Part shown: positions 1 through 10,227 of the stretch, in pieces | How the letters are laid out: every line of letters begins with the position of its first letter | Position numbering within the stretch: the stretch's first letter is position 1 | NCBI RefSeq assembly: GCF_046630445.1 | Contig: NC_092341.1 | Span: 259,433,501 to 259,497,500 of the forward strand | DNA length: 64,000 bases | Source: Rutidosis leptorrhynchoides | Lineage: Eukaryota; Streptophyta; Magnoliopsida; Asterales; Asteraceae | Reading direction: 5' to 3' | The notes under the pieces: model-generated | Seen by the model: only the letters and a program-made list of their open reading frames with translations | What the model was told of the DNA's origin: nothing | Databases searched by the model: none | Program-made: the position numbers and the translations under genes

Positions 1-1
1 A

Positions 2-1762
2 TCCCGACAATTGAAGATTCACGAGTGGAATTATACGACGCACGATCTAGAACTGGGAGCAGTCGTGTTTGCGTTGAAGATATGGAGACACTACTTATAT
101 GGGGTTAGATGCACTGTGTTTACTGATCATAAAAGTCTTCAACATATTTTTGATCAGAAACAGTTGAACATGAGGCAACGTAGGTGGGTCGAGCTGATAA
201 ACGACTATGATTGTGAAATTCGTTATCATCCCGGGAAGGCGAACGTGGTGGCCGATGCTTTAAGCAGAAAGGAACGAGAACCAATTCGAGTTCGAGCGAT
301 GAACATAAAAATTCGCATGAATCTCAACTCACAAATCAAAGAGGCTCAACGAGAAGCACTTACTAAAGAAAATATAGGAAATGAAATAATGAAGAAGTAT
401 GAGAAGCAACTCGTTATGCGGGAAGATGGAACTCGATATTTTGCAAATCGTATTTGGGTACCGAAGTTGGGTGGATTAAGGAAGTTGATATTGAACGAGG
501 CACATAAGACAAGATACTCGATACATCCTGGAGTTGGAAAGATGTACCAAGATCTTAAGACACGTTATTGGTGGCCTAATTTAAAGACAGATGTTGCAAC
601 ATATGTTGGGGAGTGTTTAACTTGTTCTAAGGTCAAAGCAGAACACCAGAAGCCGTCAGGGTTACTTCAACAACCAGAAATCCCAGAATGGAAATGGGAT
701 GGTATTACCATGGATTTCATCACGAAGTTACCAAAGACTGCCTGGGGATACGACACCATTTGGGTAGTTGTTGATCGTCTTACCAAATCTGCACATTTCT
801 TGCCTATAAAGGAAACAGATAGAATGGAGAAATTATTACGATTATATATAAAGGAAATAGTTTCAAGGCATGGAATACCTATTTCCATTATATCTGATCG
901 TGATAGTAGATTTACCTCAAAGTTCTGGCAATCACTACAAGAGGCCCTAGGAACTCGTTTGGATATGAGCACCGCATATCATCCGCAAACGGACGGGTAG
1001 AGTGAAAGAACAATTCAGACTCTTGAAGACATGCTCAGGGCATGTGTGATCGATTTTGGAAACGGATGGGATAAGTATCTACCATTAGCAGAATTCTCGT
1101 ATAATAATAGTTATCATGCGAGCATTAAAGCTGCACCATTCGAAGCATTGTATGGAAGGAAGTGTAGATCTCCTATCTGTTGGAATGAAGTAGGAGATCG
1201 ACAATTAACTGGTCCCGAGATCATACATGAAACTACTGAAAAGATAGTACAAATCAAGGAGAGATTGAAAACAGCCCGTAGTCGCCAAAAGAGCTACGCC
1301 GATGTCCGAAGGAAACCATTAGAGTTTCAGATCGGTGACATGGTTATGTTAAAGGTGTCACCATGGAAAGGTGTAATACGTTTTGGAAAAAGGGGTAAAC
1401 TGAACCCAAGATATGTAGGCCCGTTCAAGATCATCGAACGCATTGGACCGGTAGCTTATCGACTCGAGTTACCGCAACAACTCGCCAGAGTACATAATAC
1501 ATTTCACGTCTCGAACCTTAAGAAGTGTCTTGCAAAGGAAGACCTCACCATTCCTCTGGAAGAAATCCATGTCGATGAAAAACTACAATTCATCGAAGAA
1601 CCAATCGAAATCATGGATCGTGAAGTTAAACGGCTCAAGCAGAGCAGCATACCGATCGTTAAGGTTCGTTGGAATGCTCGAAGAGGTCCCGAGTTTACTT
1701 GGGAAAGAGAGGATCAGATGAAACAAAAGTATCCACACTTGTTTCTCGATGACGCAAAATAG
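2..1762 (+). pseudogene. pol: gypsy pol 3' part: RNase H - integrase - chromodomain
   Basis: One frame runs from the window edge to the TAG/TAA region at 1762, broken once by TAG at 998-1000. RNase H occupies about 2-270 ([18 protein letters not shown]). The integrase zinc-binding H-H-C-C is at about 505-630 ([11 protein letters not shown] ... ECLTC). The catalytic core runs from about 690, with Asp in MDF and in ISDRDSRF and Glu in the SER just after the stop. The stop lies one codon before SER, so the truncated product would lack the catalytic Glu. The codon looks like CAG changed to TAG. A GPF/Y-like module ([13 protein letters not shown]) is at about 1410-1440. A chromodomain-like tail ([11 protein letters not shown] ... 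[16 protein letters not shown]) is at about 1590-1745; in this family it is thought to guide integration to marked chromatin. The product would be a nuclear integration complex component; this copy is probably inactive. Confidence 0.93.
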
Positions 1763-1797
1763 GTACAATTTTAAAATTTCGGGACGAAATTTATTTA

Positions 1798-1809
1798 ACG
1801 GGTAGGTAC
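1798..1809 (+). other. polypurine-like tract of the Tekay-like element
   Basis: The sequence AACGGGTAGGTAC directly precedes the TG of the 3' LTR. The same block, including the upstream TTTCGGGACGAAATTT-type sequence, precedes the 3' LTRs of LARD2 (53329-53341) and M (23614 onward, minus strand), tying the three families together. Confidence 0.7.
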
Positions 1810-4724
1810 TGTAATGACCCGCACTTTTTCGATCGTTCTATACTTATAAGATTAATATTTACATAAATTAAACCTTACCAACATGATAAGCAATCCAAAT
1901 TGTTGAGACTTATGTTTTTGAAATGAGTTTTACACAACGTTTGACCGTCTAGTTTGACCGATGATATCATGAACTATACAATATATGATAATTATACGTT
2001 TGTGTATATATATGTATATATACATATTTAACATGATCCAAGAATGTTTTAATATCTCATTTTGTATTAATAACAATAAGTTATAAGTATATTTTGAAAC
2101 TACTAACTTAAGTTTTCAAAACGATAACCATACGTAACGTTATTTGACATAAATACTTATGACCTATAATGTTTATACATATATCGTATAAGTAATGTAT
2201 TTAATCACTTTTTAAGGACTTAAATACATAAAACAATATAAGTGTATTCACAAAAGATAGCTATATTTGAATTCTCATTCCATTTTTCACAAAATTTCTA
2301 TACGTATATCTAGAGTACATGTACTCGTATCATACCTAGCTTCTATACGTATTTACTATTGGTATATACACATCAAATCACCACCAACCAGCCCTTGTTC
2401 AATGCCTTATGTATAAGGTAACTACTTTTGTTATCTAGTATGACAATTTCACATGATTAAAAGATTTTTTCACAAAATTACAAACTTATACACCTTTTAT
2501 ATCACCATTTATACTCCATCCATTTTCAATTTTTGATTCATTTTTACCTCAAACCTCTAGCTAAAAACACACACACTTTTAAGAGTCTTAAACTCCATAA
2601 CCATTCAGCAAGAAACCATGAAGATCTAGCCATAGAAACAAGCCTTAATCACCATAAGAAAACCCTTACAAAAACACTTCAAGAATCCTTTCCAAGAACA
2701 CAAACTTACTTCCAATCTTTCATCCAATTCCATCACCCTTTTGGTTCTAGGTTCTTACTCCTCTTTTACAGAAATCTTGTCCAAGTAACTTGAGGTAATA
2801 ACTTTGTTCATAACCTTATTCGATTCATATATATATATATATATAGCTATCTTATTTTGTGGTATAAAATTTTAACAACAAGAACATAGTTTGAATGTTT
2901 TCAAACTTGTTTGCAAACTAAATAGATCCTTCTAACTTAACTTTTAAAATACTTCAAGACCTGTAATATATCTTAAATATATGCTAATTTAACAAGGTTT
3001 AACTTGGTTTTTCAAAGAACACCTTAAAAACTGTTTTTACGACGTCGGAGTGTAACCGGGGGCTGTTTTGGGTTGGATAATTAAAAACCATCTTAAACTT
3101 TGAATTGGAGGTTTATTTTCTGGAAAAATGATTTTTACTATGAATATGATAACACATAAAAATTTCATGATTTAACTCAAAGTATAAGTATTTTTAGAAA
3201 AATAATCATTTAAGGTTGTTTACATGATGGAAAATGATTAACTTCATAAGTTTCACTAAAGTTTGACCTATGACCTGTGATTTCGAATACAAACTAAGGT
3301 ATTTACAGTTCATAGTCTTAAAGAGGGACTCGATCCAAGGAAGTGGCAAGTTGAATCAACGAAAACGGAGTTGTAACGAAGAAACTATGACCAAAACGAG
3401 ATCGGATATCTAAGACTAGTTTAGCTTCGAAAATAATTGGAGAAAATTAAATAAATCACATCTTTCTAAAATAACATGATATTTTATATATATGTACTCA
3501 TAATTTAATTTTATATGGTTCAGGATCACCCGTAAACAATACGAGAAGATTAATCATAAGATCCCATGATTGTACGCAACACGTCATTTGACAACACCGG
3601 TACTTTATGTACGCAACACGTCATTTGACAACACCGGTACCGTGGGTCAAGATTAATCTCGACCAATACATATACGATGGGGTTTTTATTTATTTCATTG
3701 GGGGTTTATTAATCACCTAAAAATGAACCATTTAAAATTGAATTACTAACATCGAACTGCTAACTACGGACTAAGGAATTATTAAAAGTATTATAAGTAT
3801 ATATATGTGACGATTGTTTAAAAAGAAAAGGTATTGATATATTATATATGGTTAGGTTTGTGATATCAATCGGAGACCAAGTCAAAATTACATATCTTCA
3901 AGACGAAAGTGAGTATATAGTCCCACTTTTAAACTCTCAGTATTTCGGGATGAGAATACATGTATTTTATGTTTTACGTTATGGACACAAGTAACTGAAA
4001 AATATATTCTACGTTGAGTTGTACCACTGGCATACTTCCCTGTAGCTTGGTAACTGTTATTTACAGTGGTATTGTAAACGCGAATCCTGTTGATAGATCT
4101 ATCGGGCCTGACAACCCCAACCGGACTGGACGACCAGTATTCAACGGTTGCACAGTACTTCGTGTCGTGACTACACTTGGTACGGTGTAGTAAGATTTCA
4201 TAATAAAGGGAATATGCGACGTGATTAAATGTTAAGTATGGTTACCAAGTGCTCAACCACTTAGAATATTTTTATTAAAATATTTACATATGAAATCTTG
4301 TGGTCTATATTTATACCGCTGCCGGCATTAAACCTATATCTCACCAACTTTATGTTGACGTTTTAAACATGTCTATTCTCAGGTGATAACTAAAAGCTTC
4401 CGCTGCAACATGTTGAATTTAAGCAAGATCTTGAGTATGCATATTTGTGTCAAAAATAAAACTGCATATCCGAGGAATTGTAATGTAAAATATGCTAGAA
4501 ATCGTATTGTTATCATCACATGTAAAGTTTGTAAGTCTAAGATTATCGCTAAACGATAATCATCTTTTATTGTCTAAAGCTTGTATTAAAATAAGAGTTA
4601 TGGTTTGTAATGTAAAATAGATGCAGTTGTTCTTTTAAAAAAATGTCGCATATAGAGGTCAATACCTCGCAATGAAATCATACGTTATCTAACTCGTTCT
4701 TATGGTTAAGGACGGGTTATGACA
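1810..4724 (+). repeat. 3' LTR of the Tekay-like element (2915 bp)
   Basis: It begins TGTAATGACCCG and ends GGGTTATGACA, a standard TG...CA LTR. Most of its body aligns closely with the LTRs of LARD2 (46668-49660). Three blocks do not: the first ~75 bp of the LARD2 LTR are absent here, the putative promoter block at about 2360-2640 is unrelated, and the last ~330 bp differ. The small ORF at 2533-2793 inside it looks incidental. No internal gene was seen. Confidence 0.88.
3571..3641 (+). repeat. 37-bp tandem duplication inside the LTR
   Basis: Two adjacent copies start at 3571 and 3608 (TGTACGCAACACGTCATTTG...CACCGGTAC). The same duplication is in both LARD2 LTRs (48489 and 48526; 55164 onward), so it predates the split of the two LTR families. 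Confidence 0.85.
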
Positions 4725-6151
4725 AATACGTAGCTCGGCTTTGTTAATATCTAAGTTTGAGTGTCTTCCTCCTAGCGAAAAAACATTATAATCTGACATA
4801 CGCCTCCAGACGGCGTTCGCGTCAAAATTCCTATCTACCCGCTCACCATAATAAATCAAATTTGACAATCGGGTAGTAGTAATTCACCAGGAGTGTAAAT
4901 CTGTAAAGCCATGGCCATGTCCAGCATGGACATTCTATACATCCTACGGCCAAGTATAAATCTAAGAAAACTTCTATCATCTAACATATCTACATCCGCA
5001 TTTAATGCTATAGTACTCATAAGCTCAACACACCATTCCTTATATACAGGCCTACGAATGGTGAATAAACGTTCCCAATCGGGAAAAGAAGAGCTGCCAT
5101 ACCTTTAGATCAGATGCAGTCTAACTAAGTTAGTTAGTTGGACCCTTTCCAAAGGCTCCCAATCGATTACTCTCGGCACTTCTACATTTTTCGTTACTAG
5201 TTTGAATTTGTTACTTTGGTACGTCGGGTAATCTCTCCAACTTCGATCAAATCTTAAATTGGGATGCAACTGTTCTTCATGAATCATCGGGTGTGCTACT
5301 ATCGGATGAATCGGAAAAATTACGTAGGCATTAATATATTCTTGTTGCGGATCATAGTATGGTACGTGTTGATCAGGTTGTTGTTGTTGTTCCTATTGTT
5401 GCTCCGGTTCATATTGCATTTCTGGTTCAGGTTCTGGAGCAGGTTGTCTAGATGATGATGATGCACCATCAGTATCAGTATTTTTCTGCAAAACACATTA
5501 AACACAAAATTTGTGCATTCAAATATGCATTAGTGTTAGCAAAATAACACTTGAAACAATTACAATAACATGTTCAATCAAAATTAAACTTATACACATT
5601 TTCACAATTTTTAAATTCTACACTTTTTCAAATAAGCATATATGAAAATGTTTACAAAGTTCATAAGCATTCAACTCAAATAACATGTTAAAATAACCAT
5701 TACTAGCAATTAAACAAGTTTCAAATGGCATTTACATCTATTTAATCTAGTTCATGAATTTTATACTTAAAAAGTCCACTTTAATTCTCAAAAATCATGT
5801 TTAGGATCAAAGTTTGGATCATTTAGCTACCTAAACATGTTACACTACTTAATTTAGCAATAATTCATGACAAAAATCGGCCATAACCTGTTTATATTAA
5901 AAAGCCCCAAATTGCTCAAGAACACAAACCCTAGATTCCTAAAATTTTTGAAGTTTTTGGCTTCAAATCATGTTAAATAGCATCAATCTAGGTTATACAT
6001 GCATAATATACTAACAATTTAACTGTAATTATACTAGAAATTGACAAAATCATATTAGGTAAAATATTGGTAAATATCACAAAAACTAGGAATTTTAAGA
6101 GTTTAGGGGTGTAATTTTTACCTTCTTGTTGAAAAATCCAAACCTAGGCAT
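4725..6151 (-). pseudogene. Athila accessory ORF (ORF1/env-position type), two exons, broken
   Basis: Not found as one ORF. Exon 1 is 6151-6122, ATG plus nine codons (MPRFGFFNKK). A consensus-like donor (AAG/GTAAAA) follows at 6121. An AT-rich 636-bp intron ends at an acceptor (TTTTGCAG) at 5486, and exon 2 resumes in the same phase with KNTDTDGASSSSRQPAPEPEP. The body carries features I associate with the ATHILA ORF-1 family: FPDWERLFTIRRPVYKEWCV, SFLRFILGRRMYRMSMLDMA, then IYYGERVDRNF and SLGGRHSNLDI near 4760-4860. Lesions are an in-frame TAG near 5393 and TAA near 5105-5107, one frameshift near 4880, and truncation by the element at 4724. Function is unknown; similar ORFs have been called env-like from their position. 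A duplicated LTR-type promoter lies upstream (6280-6357). Confidence 0.72.
5486..6121 (-). other. predicted intron in the Athila accessory ORF
   Basis: The donor is GTAAAA at 6121 and the acceptor TTTTGCAG at 5486 on the minus strand. Both flanking exons are in phase 0, and the segment is AT-rich with no long ORF. Predicted from sequence only; no transcript evidence. Confidence 0.65.
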
Positions 6152-6279
6152 GATTAGAGTGGATTGTAGGACGAAATTTGGTTGAATTTGGTGAAAAAAT
6201 GAGAATTTTTGGTGAGGATTTGAGTGTGTGTTCGAGTATGTGTGTGTGTGTTTGTGGTGATACAGAGCAGCTCGCTGAC

Positions 6280-6357
6280 TTATTTGATTCTGTCCAGTTT
6301 TTTGAGTCCATGCGACCGCATGGATTTACAGTTTAAACCCCATGCGATCGCATGGGG
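6280..6357 (-). promoter_or_regulatory. internal copy of the Athila LTR core promoter
   Basis: Reading the minus strand: palindrome CCATGCGATCGCATGG (6355-6340, within a 20-bp perfect palindrome 6338-6357), then CCATGCGGTCGCATGG (6323-6308), centres 32 bp apart. After 20 bp comes CAAATAAG at 6287-6280, the position of the LTR TATA box. CTGG and TCAGCGAG around the TATA position also match the LTR (CTGG, GCAGCGAG). It sits about 130 bp upstream of the accessory-ORF ATG, with a CA-rich leader between. The degenerate TATA may mean it is weak or dead in this copy. An additional TATATAAA-like run lies upstream at about 6371-6382. Confidence 0.7.
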
Positions 6358-6383
6358 TCAGATATTTTTTTTTTATATAAAAA

Positions 6384-7309
6384 CCTTTACTAATAAAACA
6401 TAAATTAATAAATTTTAAAAATTTGTTTCTTTTAAGAATGAGGGTGTTTCGGATCGTTGTCCTAGTCCGTCCCTCGACAAAATTTTAAAATTTGTCATTT
6501 TTAAGCGTGGTTTTAAAAGCAAAGATTTTTGGGTTTTTTTTTTTTTTTTTTTTATGTTTTTGTCTTACTTTAATTCAATAAGATTAAAAATAATGATAAT
6601 AAAAGTTCTCGTCCCTCCCTTGGGTAAAGCAATTTCGGTTCAACGACATAGTTTTCAACTCACGACGAATTTTTAAAAATCGTATTTTTAACTTAATGAA
6701 ATAAAATAAATTTTTGTTTTTTTTTAAAATTCACACCAAACTTAAATTTAAAATGCATAAAATTAAAAATTCATATTATTAATATTTTAAAAATTCACAC
6801 CAAACTTATATTATATTTTTATTTTTATACATACAAACTTATATTAAAAATATTAATTTTTCAAATATTTACAAACTTAAATATATTGATTTTTAAAAAG
6901 TTTACAATATAAATTTAATATTTATATATTAATTTTAAAAACATGGTAAAAATTAAAATTAAAAATCTTTTTGGTCTTTTATCCCACTTTAATCAATCAA
7001 ATATTATCAAAAATATACGCCCCTCTTTTCGGTAAAGTAATTTTGGCTATATTACCTAGTTTTACTCCTGACGAATTTCTGAAATATTTTGGGTTGATTG
7101 ATTAAAGATATTTATACCTTAAGAATAAACGGTAAATTTCGCAGTGATGTAATAAATTTTTGTATGATATCAATAATTTCGGTTATGCATACCTAATTTT
7201 TTTGAATACCAATTTAATACTTTATAGCGAACGATTCAGTGTTTATTATCAAAAGGTTAAAAGCGATAAATAAAAAATAAAAACTGTATATACTTACCTG
7301 TGAGAAAGA
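6384..7309. other. AT-rich spacer between accessory ORFs
   Basis: No ORF supported. It contains three diverged copies of a ~60-bp segment (about 6440-6500, 6600-6680 and 7015-7095) sharing CCCTC...GGTAAAG.AATTT and GACGAATTT, and a T-run at 6533-6553. It may be intronic: a consensus splice donor (CAG/GTAAGT, minus strand) lies at about 7303. Confidence 0.5.
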
Positions 7310-7730
7310 ATTCTCAGAGACCTGCTTTAGCCGACTCATAGGAGAGTCGTGTGATTTGGTTCTCCATAGCTACGTAAGCATAATCTCGATTCTTCAATAT
7401 CTTTTCTTCTAAACATATGAACGGTCCTTCTCTGCATAGAGTAACAAATTCGGTATTTGAATATGTTTGATTATTTGAACATTTACCTTCGTGTTACCAT
7501 TTTCCGCATTTATAACATCTTTCAAGGTGTCGTGCTCTTCTTTTTGTTGTGGATTTTGATTTTCCTTTACCAAAATATATCTTATGATGATCTTTCCTGA
7601 GTTCTTTTCTTACTCCGTCCATTTTTTCTCTTATGAATGATACCAGTTCACTCGGAAGTGTGTCATTATTACGTTTAGTAATCATAGCATGTAGCATTAG
7701 ACCATGGTTCAGATCAAAGGAATTCTTCAT
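7310..7730 (-). pseudogene. small Athila-internal ORF with CCHC-like zinc knuckle
   Basis: Starting MKNSFDLNHGLMLHAMITKR at 7730, the frame runs through a basic stretch (KGKSKSTTKRRARHLE) into CYKCGKW, then a stop at 7494. Beyond the stop the same frame continues HEGKC, completing a C-X2-C-X4-H-X3-C-like knuckle, and on to ITRLSYESAKAGL before a second stop near 7320. A near-perfect splice donor (CACAG/GTAAGT) follows at about 7303, suggesting this is an exon upstream of the accessory ORF. Knuckle plus basic region suggests nucleic-acid binding. It lies downstream of integrase, outside gag. I do not recognise a named family; function unknown. Confidence 0.5.
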
Positions 7731-7902
7731 CTCGTGAAACCTAAAAAAAATAAAAATTCAGAATGGGGGGAGAAGACTAGTTCTTTAGGGTCTGCTAGGG
7801 AAAGACCATTCGAATTCCATTCTCGAGAACTTACACGAAAACAGAATATCTAACTCTAACAGAAACATATATTACCCTAAAATGATTCGAACCTTCCCAC
7901 AC

Positions 7903-8314
7903 TTAGTTAGCTGTGGTGTCGAAGTTGTGATTAACTTCATCTTCAACTTCCATTAGATTATCTATGTAATGTTTAACTCTGTGACCATTAACCTTAAATT
8001 CAATCCCATTTGAATTTATTAATTCTACTGTTCCGTACGGGAAAACTCTTTTGACTATGAATGGTCCAGACCATCTTGATTTCAATTTTCCAGGAAATAG
8101 CTTGAATCGTGAATTGAAAAGAAGAACTCTGTCTCCTTCTTTAAATTCTTTTGAACTTCTGATTCTTTTATCATGCCATTTCTTCGTTCTTTCTTTATAG
8201 ATTAACGAATTTTCGTATGCTTCATGTCTTAATTCTTCTAATTCGTTTAATTGACTTAACCGTAGACGTCCAGCTTCATGTAAATCAAGATTACATGTCT
8301 TCAAAGCCCAAAAT
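7903..8314 (-). pseudogene. pol: Athila integrase, C-terminal part
   Basis: Continuation of the integrase at 10228 after the solo LTR: WALKTCNLDLHEAGRLRLSQ, LNELEELRHEAYEN, KWHDKRI, EFKEGDRVLLFNSRFKLFPG and KSRWSGPFIVKRVFPYGTVE, the expected C-terminal basic and GPF-type segment. The frame is open to a stop at 7903. The junction with the upstream half falls in HKAF/WALK at the duplicated AAAAT. Confidence 0.88.
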
Positions 8315-10222
8315 TGTGACACCGCTATTTTTTTTTTGTTTTATAATAAATACGTGGCGGAAGCATAATATTAATTAAATACAATATCGACATTCGATAC
8401 AAACCGATGTCACGTGTCATTAAAACAATTTACATATTAACAGAAAGAGACGTAAATACAATCTATTTTCAAAAGTACACGATTCATATTCTAAAAGACC
8501 ACATCAGAGTTAACCCTGTCAAACATAACATCATCATGCCCGTCTTCTCCCAAAAGCACTATCTACAAAAGCTAACAACCTGCAGGGAGGAGATAGAGGG
8601 GAATTAGCACGAAGCTAAGTGAGTACGACTAACTACAGGCCATAGCATACAGAAGTGTTATACTAATCATGTCACAATAGTCTAACACACAAACATCACC
8701 CAAGTGCCATCTACAGAGACTCTGGCGGCTCAGCCAAACCATTAACCACCAGCTGATCGGACTGGGGCTTACCAGAAGTTCCTCCACCACCGTATGTATA
8801 TACATAATCCACATGCGACGGACGCGTCATTCACATATATATACACCACGGCTGTCTAGGCTACCATAGAGGAACCCAACCCGCAGGTTGATCTCTCCTA
8901 CTGAGACTACTACACAATAGGGACGCACCGGGCTCCAGCAGACAAGCATCAACTAACATGCAGTCATCACAAGAACTAACTAACCACAACAATAAGTATA
9001 TCTAACAAGTATGGCAATCATAATATAACATGCTTCTATATACTATAATCTCCAGTTAGTCCCACTCACCAAATACCAGCAAACGAGAAGGTGTTCAGCT
9101 ATCTAATCACTGAACCTTCTCTTTCTCATTTTCTCCGGAGAAATACATATACACGAGTTAGTTTATGTCCATAAACACCAAATAACATAATACAGAAAAT
9201 TTTGTCAGAAAACTGTCCGCTAAAAATTTTCTGCTTAACACTTGTGCACTTTCAAAATTTACATCCTAAACACCAAAATACAAACGGGCAGCATAACGGC
9301 TAAAAATCAACACTTAGGTTAGATATTCTGCCCTGGACACTCAATTGGTCGACTGACTCTTACAGTCGGTCGACTGTCGACACAATCGGTCGACTGACCT
9401 TCCCAGTCGGTCGATTCATTTGGTATTACATCAATCGTCCGAAGGTAAATCTCAGTCGGTCGGTTCACTCAACAGTCGGTCGGTTGTCTGTCAATCGGTC
9501 GGTCCACTACCTCAGTCGGTCGACTGTCGACCGACAGTCGGCCGAGTGTGTTCATCTTCATCAGAAACTGAACACAGGCTACGGACTTCACGATAAAATC
9601 CTCAAATCTCGATCTAGAGCTCGTTTTAAATACCAAAATCGACCACAACTTGTTCACTACCTGTTATAGACTCAAAACCCACAACAATTTGACCATAACA
9701 ACACTTAAATCACTTGTTTTGACACAAATTTACACTTTTATGAAAACTAACACAAAAACTCCATTTTCTTGAAGATTAAAGCATGAAAAGCTATGAACCT
9801 TACCTTGTTAGAATCAGTAAATCACAAGGAACACAAAGATATGAACAATTTGAGCTCTAGCTAAAGATTAAGGATTAGGGTTTGATTGTAGGTGAGGAAG
9901 ATGAAGAATGGGTGTGTTTGGGAAGGATCTGGAAAATGCAAGAGAGAGACTGCCTAAGTCATCTAAAGTAGGTTTAATTCCCACACTGTGTGACACACGG
10001 GTATTTATCAGTTATCTGATATCTTTCGTACGTCATTTGGCAACCCAAACGAAGTCTAAATTAAATAAACAAACCTGTTCTGTAACCCTTGTCACAAACT
10101 GGTCCTAACCACATCATTATTTAATAATAAATATTAAATAACAATAAAAGCATATAGTAACACAATACAAACTTAAGGGCAATCTAGTAATCTTACAGCT
10201 AGGCCCGATTGAGGATGTTACA
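8315..10222 (-). mobile_element. solo LTR (1908 bp) in Athila integrase, TSD AAAAT
   Basis: The boundaries are TGTGACACCGC at 8315 and GATGTTACA ending 10222. AAAAT is present at both 8310-8314 and 10223-10227, a perfect 5-bp duplication, and the interrupted integrase frame continues across it. No PBS, PPT or coding sequence. Orientation minus (start TGTAACATCC, CTTCCGC motif near the end) is inferred from similarity to other gypsy LTRs. It holds the phased CAGTCGGTCG array. Confidence 0.9.
9342..9547. repeat. phased array of CAGTCGGTCG(ACTG) motifs
   Basis: Ten copies of C-A-(G/A/T)-T-C/T-GGTCG-like motif start at 9342, 9363, 9383, 9404, 9432, 9453, 9473, 9492, 9513 and 9535. Nearly all spacings are 19-22 bp (one is 28), while the bases between copies are unrelated. 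Several copies extend to the palindrome CAGTCGACTG/GTCGAC type. It is about 0.7-0.9 kb downstream of the LTR start, so possibly transcribed leader. Confidence 0.85.
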
Positions 10223-10227
10223 AAAAT

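Larger units (their letters stand above)
1..4724 (+). mobile_element. Tekay/Del-like Ty3/gypsy element, 3' half
   Basis: The window opens inside pol. What is present, in order, is RNase H, integrase, a C-terminal chromodomain, a polypurine-like tract and a 3' LTR (1810-4724). The integrase-chromodomain order and the chromodomain class are those of Tekay/Del chromoviruses (family knowledge). The element sits inside the minus-strand accessory ORF of the Athila-like element: just right of the LTR the Athila reading frame resumes at 4725. The expected 5-bp target duplication on this side is AATAC (4725-4729); its partner and the 5' half lie outside the window. One in-frame stop interrupts pol. 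Confidence 0.9.

Noticed and set aside
1-4724. 3' LTR of the Athila element
   Set aside because: Looked for TGATAATGCTAAAAACG-type sequence left of the accessory ORF; none, so the Athila 3' end lies beyond the window.
9342-9547. CRISPR-like array
   Set aside because: Motifs are about 10 bp with about 10-bp gaps inside a plant LTR; not a CRISPR layout.
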